DNA of 64,000 bases from Diorhabda sublineata (Eukaryota > Arthropoda > Insecta > Coleoptera > Chrysomelidae), in contig NC_079483.1 of NCBI RefSeq assembly GCF_026230105.1, forward strand, positions 1,791,312 to 1,855,311, in the 5' to 3' direction. The position numbers and the translations under genes are program-made. The notes beneath the pieces were generated by a model. The model was given only the letters and a program-made list of their open reading frames with translations. It ran no database searches and was not told where the DNA came from. Positions 40,390 through 53,811 of this stretch are shown here, piece by piece. Each line of letters opens with the position of its first letter. Within the stretch, counting starts at the first letter, position 1.

Positions 40390-40622
40390 GTCGAATTTCA
40401 ACATTTCTTATATATTTGAGTGAGTTCGCATCTGTGTTGATTGAAAATTTCCAAAGTCTATCTTCCTAATTTGAAGACGAATTTCAACATTTCTCATATA
40501 TTTGAGTGAGTTTGCATCTAACATTATCAGATATACGCGATTAACATCCATTGAAGCCCATTGAAGTCGATTCTCACTTTGTGTTGATTGAAAATTTTCA
40601 AAGTCTATCTTCCTCATTTAAA
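40390..40622. repeat. Truncated plus divergent monomer pair 8
   Basis: The 86-bp monomer spans 40390-40475 and the divergent monomer 40476-40622. The divergent unit reads CAACATTT rather than CAATATTT and ACATTATCAG rather than ACATTGTCAG, which marks a separate sublineage from pairs 1-7. Confidence 0.93.
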
Positions 40623-40945
40623 GTCGAATTTCAACATATCTCATATATTTGAATGAGTTCGCATCTAACTTTATCAGATATCGTCGATTTACATTCATTG
40701 AAGCCCATTGAGGTCGATTGTCACTTTGTGTTTATTGAAAATTTTCAAAGTCTATCTTCCTCATTTGAAGTCGAATTTTAACATTTCTCATATATTTGAA
40801 TGAGTTTGCATCTAACTTTGTCAGATATCGTCGATTTACATTCATTGAAGCCCATTGAAGTCGATTCTCACTTTGTGTTGATTGAAAATTTTCAAAGTCT
40901 ATCTTCCTCATTTGAAGTCGAATTTCAACATTTCTCATATAATTG

Positions 40946-43542
40946 AATGAGTTTGCATATAACTTTGTCAGATATCGTCGATTTACATTCATTGAAGCCC
41001 ATCGAAGTCGATTCTCACTTTGTGTTGATTGAAAATTTTCAAAGTCTATCTTCCTCATTTGAAGTCGAATTTTAACATTTCTCATATATTTGAATGAGTT
41101 TGCATCTAACTTTGTCAGATATCGTCGATTTACATTCATTGAAGCCCATTGAAGTCGATTCTCACTTTGTGTTGATTGAAAATTTTCAAAGTCTATCTTC
41201 CTCATTTGAAGTCGAATTTTAACATTTCTCATATATTTGAATGAGTTTGCATCTAACTTTGTCAGATATCGTCGATTTACATTCATTGAAGCCCATTGAA
41301 GTCGATTCTCACTTTGTGTTGATTGAAAATTTTCAAAGTCTATCTTCCTCATTTGAAGTCGAATTTTAACATTTCTCATATATTTGAATGAGTTTGCATC
41401 TAACTTTGTCAGATATCGTCGATTTACATTCATTGAAGCCCATTGAAGTCGATTCTCACTTTGTGTTGATTGAAAATTTTCAAAGTCTATCTTCCTAATT
41501 TGAAGACGAATTTCAATATTTCTCATATATTTGAGTGAGTTTGCATCTAACTTTGTAAGATATCGTCGATTTACATTCATTGAAGCCCATTGAAGTCGAT
41601 TCTCACTTTGTGTTGATTGAAAATTTTCAAAATCTATCTTCCTCATTTGAAGTCGAATTTCAACTTTTCTCATATATTTGAATGAGTTTGCATCTAACTT
41701 TGTCAGATATCGTCGATTTACATTCATTGAAGCCCATTGAAGTCGATTCTCACTTTGTGTTGATTGAAAATTTTCAAAGTCTATCTTCCTCATTTGAAGT
41801 CAAATTTCAACATTTCTCATATATTTGAATGAGTTTACATCTAACTTTGTCAGATATCGTTGATTTACATTCATTGAAGAACATTGAAGTCGATTCTCAC
41901 TTTGTGTTGATTGAAAATTTTCAAAGTCTATCTTCCTCATTTGAAGTCGAATTTCAACATTTCTCATATATTTGAATGAGTTTGCATCTAACTTTGTCAG
42001 ATATCGTCGATTTACATTCATTGAAGCCCATTGAAGTCGATTCTCACTTTGTGTTGATTGAAAATTTTCAAAATCTATCTTCCTCATTTGAAGTCGAATT
42101 TCAACATTTCTCATATATTTGAATGAGTTTGCATCTAACTTTGTCAGATATCGTCGATTTACATTCATTGAAGCCCATTGAAGTCGATTCTCACTTTGTG
42201 TTGATTGAAAATTTTCAAAGTCTATCTTCCTCATTTGAAGTCGAATTTCAACATTTCTCATATATTTGAATGAGTTTACATCTAACTTTGTCAGATATCG
42301 TCGATTTACATTCATTGAAGAACATTGAAGTCGATTCTCACTTTGTGTTGATTGAAAATTTTCAAAGTCTATCTTCCTCATTTGAAGTCGAATTTCAACA
42401 TTTCTCATATATTTGAATGAGTTTGCATCTAACTTTGTCAGATATCGTCGATTTACATTCATTGAAGCCCATTGAAGTCGATTCTCACTTTGTGTTGATT
42501 GAAAATTTTCAAAGTCTATCTTCCTCATTTAAAGTCGAATTTCAACATATCTCATATATTTGAATGAGTTCGCATCTAACTTTATCAGATATCGTCGATT
42601 TACATTCATTGAAGCCCATTGAGGTCGATTGTCACTTTGTGTTTATTGAAAATTTTCAAAGTCTATCTTCCTCATTTGAAGTCGAATTTTAACATTTCTC
42701 ATATATTTGAATGAGTTTGCATCTAACTTTGTCAGATATCGTCGATTTACATTCATTGAAGCCCATTGAAGTCGATTCTCACTTTGTGTTGATTGAAAAT
42801 TTTCAAAGTCTATCTTCCTCATTTGAAGTCGAATTTCAACATTTCTCATATATTTGAATGAGTTTGCATCTAACTTTGTCAGATATCGTCGATTTACATT
42901 CATTGAAGCCCATTGAAGTCGATTCTCACTTTGTGTAAATTGAAAATTTTCAAAGTCTATCTTCCTCATTTGAAGTCGAATTTCAACATTTCTCATATAT
43001 TTGAATGAGTTTGCATCTAACTTTGTCAGATATCTTCGATTTACATTCATTGAAGCCCATTGAAGTCGATTCTCACTTTGTGTTGATTGAAAATTTTCAA
43101 AGTCTATCTTCCTCATTTGAAGTCGAATTTCAACATTTCTCATATAATTGAATGAGTTTGCATATAACTTTGTCAGATATCGTCGATTTACATTCATTGA
43201 AGCCCATTGAAGTCGATTCTCACTTTGTGTTGATTGAAAATTTTCAAAGTCTATCTTCCTCATTTGAAGTCGAATTTCAACATTTCTCATATATTTGAAT
43301 GAGTTTGCATCTAACTTTGTAAGATATCGTCGATTTACATTCATTGAAGCCCATTGAAGTCGATTCTCACTTTGTGTTGATTGAAAATTTTCAAAATCTA
43401 TCTTCCTCATTTGAAGTCGAATTTCAACATTTCTCATATATTTGAATGAGTTTGCATCTAACTTTGTCAGATATCGTCGATTTACATTCATTGAAACCCA
43501 TTGAAGTCGATTCTCACTTTGTGTTGATTGAAAATTTTCAAA
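40946..43542. repeat. Duplicated block, left copy (with 294-bp deletion)
   Basis: Matches 46385-49275. The offset is 5439 bp (37 monomers) up to about 41545 and 5733 bp (39 monomers) after it. This copy therefore lacks exactly two monomers present in the other. Shared rare markers are CCATCGAAGTCG at 40999/46438 and CAACTTTTCTC at 41661/47394. Confidence 0.9.
41505..41651. repeat. Chimeric monomer at the 294-bp deletion junction
   Basis: Starts as a divergent monomer (GACGAATTTCAATATTT, GAGTGAG) and switches after GCATCTAAC to a TTGTAAGATATCG monomer with CAAAATC at its end. The undeleted counterpart at 46944-47384 has those two halves in separate monomers, 294 bp apart. It marks an in-register exchange or deletion of two monomers. 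Confidence 0.92.
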
Positions 43543-46056
43543 ATCTATCTTCCTCATTTGAAGTCGAATTTCAACATTTCTCATATATTTGAATGAGTTT
43601 GCATCTAACTTTGTCAGATATCGTCGATTTACATTCATTGAAGCCCATTGAAGTCGATTCTCACTTTGTGTTGATTGAAAATTTTCAAAGTCTATCTTCC
43701 TCATTTGAAGTCGAATTTCAACATTTCTCATATATTTGAATGAGTTTGCATCTAACTTTGTCAGATATCGTCGATTTACATTCATTGAAGCCCATTGAAG
43801 TCGATTCTCACTTTGTGTTGATTGAAAATTTTCAAAGTCTATCTTCCTCATTTGAAGTCGAATTTCAACATTTCTCATATATTTGAATGAGTTTGCATCT
43901 AACTTTGTCAGATATCGTCGATTTACATTCATTGAAGCCCATTGAAGTCGATTCTCACTTTGTGTAAATTGAAAATTTTCAAAGTCTATCTTCCTCATTT
44001 GAAGTCGAATTTCAACATTTCTCATATATTTGAATGAGTTTGCATCTAACTTTGTCAGATATCTTCGATTTACATTCATTGAAGCCCATTGAAGTCGATT
44101 CTCACTTTGTGTTGATTGAAAATTTTCAAAGTCTATCTTCCTCATTTGAAGTCGAATTTCAACATTTCTCATATAATTGAATGAGTTTGCATATAACTTT
44201 GTCAGATATCGTCGATTTACATTCATTGAAGCCCATTGAAGTCGATTCTCACTTTGTGTTGATTGAAAATTTTCAAAGTCTATCTTCCTCATTTGAAGTC
44301 GAATTTTAACATTTCTCATATATTTGAATGAGTTTGCATCTAACTTTGTCAGATATCGTCGATTTACATTCATTGAAGCCCATTGAAGTCGATTCTCACT
44401 TTGTGTTGATTGAAAATTTTCAAAGTCTATCTTCCTCATTTGAAGTCGAATTTCAACATTTCTCATATATTTGAATGAGTTTGCATCTAACTTTGTCAGA
44501 TATCGTCGATTTACATTCATTGAAGCCCATTGAAGTCGATTCTCACTTTGTGTAAATTGAAAATTTTCAAAGTCTATCTTCCTCATTTGAAGTCGAATTT
44601 CAACATTTCTCATATATTTGAATGAGTTTGCATCTAACTTTGTCAGATATCTTCGATTTACATTCATTGAAGCCCATTGAAGTCGATTCTCACTTTGTGT
44701 TGATTGAAAATTTTCAAAGTCTATCTTCCTCATTTGAAGTCGAATTTCAACATTTCTCATATATTTGAATGAGTTTGCATCTAACTTTGTAAGATATCGT
44801 CGATTTACATTCATTGAAGCCCATTGAAGTCGATTCTCACTTTGTGTTGATTGAAAATTTTCAAAATCTATCTTCCTCATTTGAAGTCGAATTTCAACAT
44901 TTCTCATATATTTGAATGAGTTTGCATCTAACTTTGTCAGATATCGTCGATTTACATTCATTGAAACCCATTGAAGTCGATTCTCACTTTGTGTTGATTG
45001 AAAATTTTCAAAGTCTATCTTCCTCATTTGAAGTCGAATTTCAACATTTCTCATATATTTGAATGAGTTTGCATCTAACTTTGTAAGATATCGTCGATTT
45101 ACATTCATTGAAGCCCATTGAAGTCGATTCTCACTTTGTGTTGATTGAAAATTTTCAAAATCTATCTTCCTCATTTGAAGTCGAATTTCAACATTTCTCA
45201 TATATTTGAATGAGTTTGCATCTAACTTTGTCAGATATCGTCGATTTACATTCATTGAAGCCCATTGAAGTCGATTCTCACTTTGTGTTGATTGAAAATT
45301 TTCAAAGTCTATCTTCCTCATTTGAAGTCGAATTTCAACATTTCTCATATATTTGAATGAGTTTGCATCTAACTTTGTCAGATATCGTCGATTTACATTC
45401 ATTGAAGCCCATTGAAGTCGATTCTCACTTTGTGTAAATTGAAAATTTTCAAAGTCTATCTTCCTCATTTGAAGTCGAATTTCAACATTTCTCATATATT
45501 TGAATGAGTTTGCATCTAACTTTGTCAGATATCTTCGATTTACATTCATTGAAGCCCATTGAAGTCGATTCTCACTTTGTGTTGATTGAAAATTTTCAAA
45601 GTCTATCTTCCTCATTTGAAGTCGAATTTCAACATTTCTCATATAATTGAATGAGTTTGCATATAACTTTGTCAGATATCGTCGATTTACATTCATTGAA
45701 GCCCATTGAAGTCGATTCTCACTTTGTGTTGATTGAAAATTTTCAAAGTCTATCTTCCTCATTTGAAGTCGAATTTCAACATTTCTCATATATTTGAATG
45801 AGTTTGCATCTAACTTTGTAAGATATCGTCGATTTACATTCATTGAAGCCCATTGAAGTCGATTCTCACTTTGTGTTGATTGAAAATTTTCAAAATCTAT
45901 CTTCCTCATTTGAAGTCGAATTTCAACATTTCTCATATATTTGAATGAGTTTGCATCTAACTTTGTCAGATATCGTCGATTTACATTCATTGAAGCCCAT
46001 TGAAGTCGATTCTCACTTTGTGTTGATTGAAAATTTTCAAAGTCTATCTTCCTCAT
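42643..46056 (-). other. Longest reverse-strand open frame, repeat by-product (not called as a gene)
   Basis: About 23 consecutive monomers lack stops and frame-changing indels, leaving 1137 open codons built from a 49-residue repeat that includes MRKIDFENFQ and LDANSFKYMRN. No signal peptide, membrane segment, known domain or non-repeat part is visible, and the frame starts and ends inside ordinary monomers. Its right end is a monomer whose CAA has become TAA. Neighbouring copies of the same duplicated DNA are interrupted. I read it as chance openness of a 147-bp (3 x 49) repeat. A transcribed repeat protein cannot be strictly excluded. Confidence 0.8.
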
Positions 46057-46384
46057 TTGCAGTCAAATTTCAACATTTCTCATATATTTGAATGAGTTTA
46101 CATCTAACTTTGTCAGATATCGTCGATTTACATTCATTGAAGAACATTGAAGTCGATTCTCACTTTGTGTTGATTGAAAATTTTCAAAGTCTATCTTCCT
46201 CATTTGAAGTCGAATTTCAACATTTCTCATATATTTGAATGAGTTTGCATCTAACTTTGTCAGATATCGTCGATTTACATTCATTGAAGCCCATTGAAGT
46301 CGATTCTCACTTTGTGTTGATTGAAAATTTTCAAAGTCTATCTTCCTCATTTAAAGTCGAATTTCAACATATCTCATATATTTG
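43543..46384. repeat. Segment of full-length monomers with TGTGTAAATTG markers
   Basis: TGTGTAAATTG monomers at about 42934, 43963, 44551 and 45433 are 1029, 588 and 882 bp apart, that is 7, 4 and 6 monomers. Short multi-monomer runs were duplicated in register here without small indels. Confidence 0.85.
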
Positions 46385-49275
46385 AATGAGTTTGCATATA
46401 ACTTTGTCAGATATCGTCGATTTACATTCATTGAAGCCCATCGAAGTCGATTCTCACTTTGTGTTGATTGAAAATTTTCAAAGTCTATCTTCCTCATTTG
46501 AAGTCGAATTTTAACATTTCTCATATATTTGAATGAGTTTGCATCTAACTTTGTCAGATATCGTCGATTTACATTCATTGAAGCCCATTGAAGTCGATTC
46601 TCACTTTGTGTTGATTGAAAATTTTCAAAGTCTATCTTCCTCATTTGAAGTCGAATTTTAACATTTCTCATATATTTGAATGAGTTTGCATCTAACTTTG
46701 TCAGATATCGTCGATTTACATTCATTGAAGCCCATTGAAGTCGATTCTCACTTTGTGTTGATTGAAAATTTTCAAAGTCTATCTTCCTCATTTGAAGTCG
46801 AATTTTAACATTTCTCATATATTTGAATGAGTTTGCATCTAACTTTGTCAGATATCGTCGATTTACATTCATTGAAGCCCATTGAAGTCGATTCTCACTT
46901 TGTGTTGATTGAAAATTTTCAAAGTCTATCTTCCTAATTTGAAGACGAATTTCAATATTTCTCATATATTTGAGTGAGTTTGCATCTAACATTGTCAGAT
47001 ATACGCGATTAACATCCATTGAAGCCCATTGAAGTCGATTCTCACTTTGTGTTGATTGAAAATTTTCAAAGTCTATCTTCCTCATTTGAAGTCGAATTTC
47101 AACATTTCTCATATAATTGAATGAGTTTGCATATAACTTTGTCAGATATCGTCGATTTACATTCATTGAAGCCCATTGAAGTCGATTCTCACTTTGTGTT
47201 GATTGAAAATTTTCAAAGTCTATCTTCCTCATTTGAAGTCGAATTTCAACATTTCTCATATATTTGAATGAGTTTGCATCTAACTTTGTAAGATATCGTC
47301 GATTTACATTCATTGAAGCCCATTGAAGTCGATTCTCACTTTGTGTTGATTGAAAATTTTCAAAATCTATCTTCCTCATTTGAAGTCGAATTTCAACTTT
47401 TCTCATATATTTGAATGAGTTTGCATCTAACTTTGTCAGATATCGTCGATTTACATTCATTGAAGCCCATTGAAGTCGATTCTCACTTTGTGTTGATTGA
47501 AAATTTTCAAAGTCTATCTTCCTCATTTGAAGTCAAATTTCAACATTTCTCATATATTTGAATGAGTTTACATCTAACTTTGTCAGATATCGTTGATTTA
47601 CATTCATTGAAGAACATTGAAGTCGATTCTCACTTTGTGTTGATTGAAAATTTTCAAAGTCTATCTTCCTCATTTGAAGTCGAATTTCAACATTTCTCAT
47701 ATATTTGAATGAGTTTGCATCTAACTTTGTCAGATATCGTCGATTTACATTCATTGAAGCCCATTGAAGTCGATTCTCACTTTGTGTTGATTGAAAATTT
47801 TCAAAGTCTATCTTCCTCATTTGAAGTCGAATTTCAACATTTCTCATATATTTGAATGAGTTTGCATCTAACTTTGTCAGATATCGTCGATTTACATTCA
47901 TTGAAGCCCATTGAAGTCGATTCTCACTTTGTGTTGATTGAAAATTTTCAAAGTCTATCTTCCTCATTTGAAGTCGAATTTCAACATTTCTCATATATTT
48001 GAATGAGTTTACATCTAACTTTGTCAGATATCGTCGATTTACATTCATTGAAGAACATTGAAGTCGATTCTCACTTTGTGTTGATTGAAAATTTTCAAAG
48101 TCTATCTTCCTCATTTGAAGTCGAATTTCAACATTTCTCATATATTTGAATGAGTTTGCATCTAACTTTGTCAGATATCGTCGATTTACATTCATTGAAG
48201 CCCATTGAAGTCGATTCTCACTTTGTGTTGATTGAAAATTTTCAAAGTCTATCTTCCTCATTTAAAGTCGAATTTCAACATATCTCATATATTTGAATGA
48301 GTTCGCATCTAACTTTATCAGATATCGTCGATTTACATTCATTGAAGCCCATTGAGGTCGATTGTCACTTTGTGTTTATTGAAAATTTTCAAAGTCTATC
48401 TTCCTCATTTGAAGTCGAATTTTAACATTTCTCATATATTTGAATGAGTTTGCATCTAACTTTGTCAGATATCGTCGATTTACATTCATTGAAGCCCATT
48501 GAAGTCGATTCTCACTTTGTGTTGATTGAAAATTTTCAAAGTCTATCTTCCTCATTTGAAGTCGAATTTCAACATTTCTCATATATTTGAATGAGTTTGC
48601 ATCTAACTTTGTCAGATATCGTCGATTTACATTCATTGAAGCCCATTGAAGTCGATTCTCACTTTGTGTAAATTGAAAATTTTCAAAGTCTATCTTCCTC
48701 ATTTGAAGTCGAATTTCAACATTTCTCATATATTTGAATGAGTTTGCATCTAACTTTGTCAGATATCTTCGATTTACATTCATTGAAGCCCATTGAAGTC
48801 GATTCTCACTTTGTGTTGATTGAAAATTTTCAAAGTCTATCTTCCTCATTTGAAGTCGAATTTCAACATTTCTCATATAATTGAATGAGTTTGCATATAA
48901 CTTTGTCAGATATCGTCGATTTACATTCATTGAAGCCCATTGAAGTCGATTCTCACTTTGTGTTGATTGAAAATTTTCAAAGTCTATCTTCCTCATTTGA
49001 AGTCGAATTTCAACATTTCTCATATATTTGAATGAGTTTGCATCTAACTTTGTAAGATATCGTCGATTTACATTCATTGAAGCCCATTGAAGTCGATTCT
49101 CACTTTGTGTTGATTGAAAATTTTCAAAATCTATCTTCCTCATTTGAAGTCGAATTTCAACATTTCTCATATATTTGAATGAGTTTGCATCTAACTTTGT
49201 CAGATATCGTCGATTTACATTCATTGAAACCCATTGAAGTCGATTCTCACTTTGTGTTGATTGAAAATTTTCAAA
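46385..49275. repeat. Duplicated block, right copy (undeleted)
   Basis: Full version of the block at 40946-43542, retaining the two monomers lost there. It holds a divergent monomer, the ATAATTG and TTGTAAGAT monomers, CAACTTTTCTC, GATATCGTTG and a stop-bearing TGTTTATTG monomer (near 48374). Confidence 0.9.
46944..47090. repeat. Divergent monomer without its 86-bp partner
   Basis: Carries GACGAATTTC, CAATATTT, AACATTGTC and GATATACGCG like the other divergent units, but is preceded by a full-length TTTTAAC-type monomer whose tail reads CTTCCTAATT. The CCTAATT tail shows that the partner's right end is still present. An exchange inside the 86-bp unit therefore restored its missing 61 bp. Confidence 0.9.
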
Positions 49276-49861
49276 GTCTATCTTCCTCATTTGAAGTCGA
49301 ATTTCAACATTTCTCATATATTTGAATGAGTTTGCATCTAACTTTGTAAGATATCGTCGATTTACATTCATTGAAGCCCATTGAAGTCGATTCTCACTTT
49401 GTGTTGATTGAAAATTTTCAAAATCTATCTTCCTCATTTGAAGTCGAATTTCAACATTTCTCATATATTTGAATGAGTTTGCATCTAACTTTGTCAGATA
49501 TCGTCGATTTACATTCATTGAAGCCCATTGAAGTCGATTCTCACTTTGTGTTGATTGAAAATTTTCAAAGTCTATCTTCCTCATTTGAAGTCGAATTTCA
49601 ACATTTCTCATATATTTGAATGAGTTTGCATCTAACTTTGTCAGATATCGTCGATTTACATTCATTGAAACCCATTGAAGTCGATTCTCACTTTGTGTTG
49701 ATTGAAAATTTTCAAAGTCTATCTTCCTCATTTGAAGTCGAATTTCAACATTTCTCATATATTTGAATGAGTTTGCATCTAACTTTGTAAGATATCGTCG
49801 ATTTACATTCATTGAAGCCCATTGAAGTCGATTCTCACTTTGTGTTGATTGAAAATTTTCA
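47521..49861. repeat. 2.34-kb segment duplicated at 50019-52359, left copy
   Basis: Matches at an offset of 2498 bp, which is 17 monomers minus 1 bp. The missing base is the GTCGATTAC deletion near 49946, in the short gap between copies. One difference is CAAAGTC near 47800 here against CAAAATC near 50298. It overlaps the right copy of the 5733-bp-offset block, so events are layered. Confidence 0.87.
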
Positions 49862-50018
49862 AAGTCTATCTTCCTCATTTGAAGTCGAATTTCAACATTT
49901 CTCATATATTTGAATGAGTTTGCATCTAACTTTGTCAGATATCGTCGATTACATTCATTGAAGCCCATTGAAGTCGATTCTCACTTTGTGTTGATTGAAA
50001 ATTTTCAAAGTCTATCTT

Positions 50019-52359
50019 CCTCATTTGAAGTCAAATTTCAACATTTCTCATATATTTGAATGAGTTTACATCTAACTTTGTCAGATATCGTTGATTTACA
50101 TTCATTGAAGAACATTGAAGTCGATTCTCACTTTGTGTTGATTGAAAATTTTCAAAGTCTATCTTCCTCATTTGAAGTCGAATTTCAACATTTCTCATAT
50201 ATTTGAATGAGTTTGCATCTAACTTTGTCAGATATCGTCGATTTACATTCATTGAAGCCCATTGAAGTCGATTCTCACTTTGTGTTGATTGAAAATTTTC
50301 AAAATCTATCTTCCTCATTTGAAGTCGAATTTCAACATTTCTCATATATTTGAATGAGTTTGCATCTAACTTTGTCAGATATCGTCGATTTACATTCATT
50401 GAAGCCCATTGAAGTCGATTCTCACTTTGTGTTGATTGAAAATTTTCAAAGTCTATCTTCCTCATTTGAAGTCGAATTTCAACATTTCTCATATATTTGA
50501 ATGAGTTTACATCTAACTTTGTCAGATATCGTCGATTTACATTCATTGAAGAACATTGAAGTCGATTCTCACTTTGTGTTGATTGAAAATTTTCAAAGTC
50601 TATCTTCCTCATTTGAAGTCGAATTTCAACATTTCTCATATATTTGAATGAGTTTGCATCTAACTTTGTCAGATATCGTCGATTTACATTCATTGAAGCC
50701 CATTGAAGTCGATTCTCACTTTGTGTTGATTGAAAATTTTCAAAGTCTATCTTCCTCATTTAAAGTCGAATTTCAACATATCTCATATATTTGAATGAGT
50801 TCGCATCTAACTTTATCAGATATCGTCGATTTACATTCATTGAAGCCCATTGAGGTCGATTGTCACTTTGTGTTTATTGAAAATTTTCAAAGTCTATCTT
50901 CCTCATTTGAAGTCGAATTTTAACATTTCTCATATATTTGAATGAGTTTGCATCTAACTTTGTCAGATATCGTCGATTTACATTCATTGAAGCCCATTGA
51001 AGTCGATTCTCACTTTGTGTTGATTGAAAATTTTCAAAGTCTATCTTCCTCATTTGAAGTCGAATTTCAACATTTCTCATATATTTGAATGAGTTTGCAT
51101 CTAACTTTGTCAGATATCGTCGATTTACATTCATTGAAGCCCATTGAAGTCGATTCTCACTTTGTGTAAATTGAAAATTTTCAAAGTCTATCTTCCTCAT
51201 TTGAAGTCGAATTTCAACATTTCTCATATATTTGAATGAGTTTGCATCTAACTTTGTCAGATATCTTCGATTTACATTCATTGAAGCCCATTGAAGTCGA
51301 TTCTCACTTTGTGTTGATTGAAAATTTTCAAAGTCTATCTTCCTCATTTGAAGTCGAATTTCAACATTTCTCATATAATTGAATGAGTTTGCATATAACT
51401 TTGTCAGATATCGTCGATTTACATTCATTGAAGCCCATTGAAGTCGATTCTCACTTTGTGTTGATTGAAAATTTTCAAAGTCTATCTTCCTCATTTGAAG
51501 TCGAATTTCAACATTTCTCATATATTTGAATGAGTTTGCATCTAACTTTGTAAGATATCGTCGATTTACATTCATTGAAGCCCATTGAAGTCGATTCTCA
51601 CTTTGTGTTGATTGAAAATTTTCAAAATCTATCTTCCTCATTTGAAGTCGAATTTCAACATTTCTCATATATTTGAATGAGTTTGCATCTAACTTTGTCA
51701 GATATCGTCGATTTACATTCATTGAAACCCATTGAAGTCGATTCTCACTTTGTGTTGATTGAAAATTTTCAAAGTCTATCTTCCTCATTTGAAGTCGAAT
51801 TTCAACATTTCTCATATATTTGAATGAGTTTGCATCTAACTTTGTAAGATATCGTCGATTTACATTCATTGAAGCCCATTGAAGTCGATTCTCACTTTGT
51901 GTTGATTGAAAATTTTCAAAATCTATCTTCCTCATTTGAAGTCGAATTTCAACATTTCTCATATATTTGAATGAGTTTGCATCTAACTTTGTCAGATATC
52001 GTCGATTTACATTCATTGAAGCCCATTGAAGTCGATTCTCACTTTGTGTTGATTGAAAATTTTCAAAGTCTATCTTCCTCATTTGAAGTCGAATTTCAAC
52101 ATTTCTCATATATTTGAATGAGTTTGCATCTAACTTTGTCAGATATCGTCGATTTACATTCATTGAAACCCATTGAAGTCGATTCTCACTTTGTGTTGAT
52201 TGAAAATTTTCAAAGTCTATCTTCCTCATTTGAAGTCGAATTTCAACATTTCTCATATATTTGAATGAGTTTGCATCTAACTTTGTAAGATATCGTCGAT
52301 TTACATTCATTGAAGCCCATTGAAGTCGATTCTCACTTTGTGTTGATTGAAAATTTTCA
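50019..52359. repeat. 2.34-kb segment, right copy
   Basis: Carries the same GATATCGTTG, TGTTTATTG, TGTGTAAATTG, three GAAACCC and TTGTAAGAT markers in the same order. AATGTAACTCG-type private changes appear only downstream of it, for example GTCGAGTTAC near 52884. Confidence 0.87.
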
Positions 52360-53811
52360 AAATCTATCTTCCTCATTTGAAGTCGAATTTCAACATTTCT
52401 CATATATTTGAATGAGTTTGCATCTAACTTTGTCAGATATCGTCGATTTACATTCATTGAAGCCCATTGAAGTCGATTCTCACTTTGTGTTGATTGAAAA
52501 TTTTCAAAGTCTATCTTCCTCATTTGAAGTCGAATTTCAACATTTCTCATATATTTGAATGAGTTTGCATCTAACTTTGTCAGATATCTTCGATTTACAT
52601 TCATTGAAGCCCATTGAAGTCGATTCTCACTTTGTGTTGATTGAAAATTTTCAAAGTCTATCTTCCTCATTTGAAGTCGAATTTCAACATTTCTCATATA
52701 ATTGAATGAGTTTGCATATAACTTTGTCAGATATCGTCGATTTACATTCATTGAAGCCCATTGAAGTCGATTCTCACTTTGTGTTGATTGAAAATTTTCA
52801 AAGTCTATCTTCCTCATTTGAAGTCGAATTTCAACATTTCTCATATATTTGAATGAGTTTGCATCTAACTTTGTAAGATATCGTCGAGTTACATTCATTG
52901 AAGCCCATTGAAGTCGATTCTCACTTTGTGTTGATTGAAAATTTTCAAAATCTATCTTCCTCATTTGAAGTCGAATTTCAACATTTCTCATATATTTGAA
53001 TGAGTTTGCATCTAACTTTGTCAGATATCGTCGATTTACATTCATTGAAGCCCATTGAAGTCGATTCTCACTTTGTGTTGATTGAAAATTTTCAAAGTCT
53101 ATCTTCCTCATTTGCAGTCAAATTTCAACATTTCTCATATATTTGAATGAGTTTACATCTAACTTTGTCAGATATCGTCGATTTACATTCATTGAAGAAC
53201 ATTGAAGTCGATTCTCACTTTGTGTTGATTGAAAATTTTCAAAGTCTATCTTCCTCATTTGAAGTCGAATTTCAACATTTCTCATATATTTGAATGAGTT
53301 TGCATCTAACTTTGTCAGATATCGTCGATTTACATTCATTGAAGCCCATTGAAGTCGATTCTCACTTTGTGTTGATTGAAAATTTTCAAAGTCTATCTTC
53401 CTCATTTAAAGTCGAATTTCAACATATCTCATATATTTGAATGAGTTCGCATCTAACTTTATCAGATATCGTCGATTTACATTCATTGAAGCCCATTGAG
53501 GTCGATTGTCACTTTGTGTTTATTGAAAATTTTCAAAGTCTATCTTCCTCATTTGAAGTCGAATTTTAACATTTCTCATATATTTGAATGAGTTTGCATC
53601 TAACTTTGTCAGATATCGTCGATTTACATTCATTGAAGCCCATTGAAGTCGATTCTCACTTTGTGTTGATTGAAAATTTTCAAAGTCTATCTTCCTCATT
53701 TAAAGTCGAATTTCAACATATCTCATATATTTGAATGAGTTCGCATCTAACTTTATCAGATATCGTCGATTTACATTCATTGAAGCCCATTGAGGTCGAT
53801 TGTCACTTTGT
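52360..53811. repeat. Transition segment with two stop-type cassettes
   Basis: Consensus-like monomers are followed by two cassettes (ATTTAAAGTCG, GTTCGCATCT, TTTATCAG, GAGGTCGATTG, TGTTTATTG) starting near 53405 and 53700. The two are 294 bp (two monomers) apart. Both carry TAA in the reverse-strand frame. Confidence 0.85.

Larger units (their letters stand above)
37859..40602. repeat. 2.74-kb segment, left copy of a dispersed duplication
   Basis: Recurs at 53812-56555 at an offset of 15953 bp, with a handful of substitutions. Diagnostic shared markers are GAATTCCAAC near 39667, TTTGACAGATATCG near 39857, GAAGGATTCTC near 40191 and CCATCGGGGTCG near 40328. The left end is set by TGTGTTGATTG here against TGTGTTTATTG. 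The right end is CAAAGTC here against CAAAATC. GTATTGATTG near 38455 is private to this copy. Confidence 0.88.

Noticed and set aside
42643..46056. Reverse-strand open frames (hundreds of codons, 49-residue repeat) as genes for a tandem-repeat protein
   Set aside because: They consist only of satellite monomers, start at internal ATGs next to stop-type monomers, have no unique N- or C-terminal region, and are interrupted by amplified stops and frame-changing deletions. Length 147 = 3 x 49 explains the openness.
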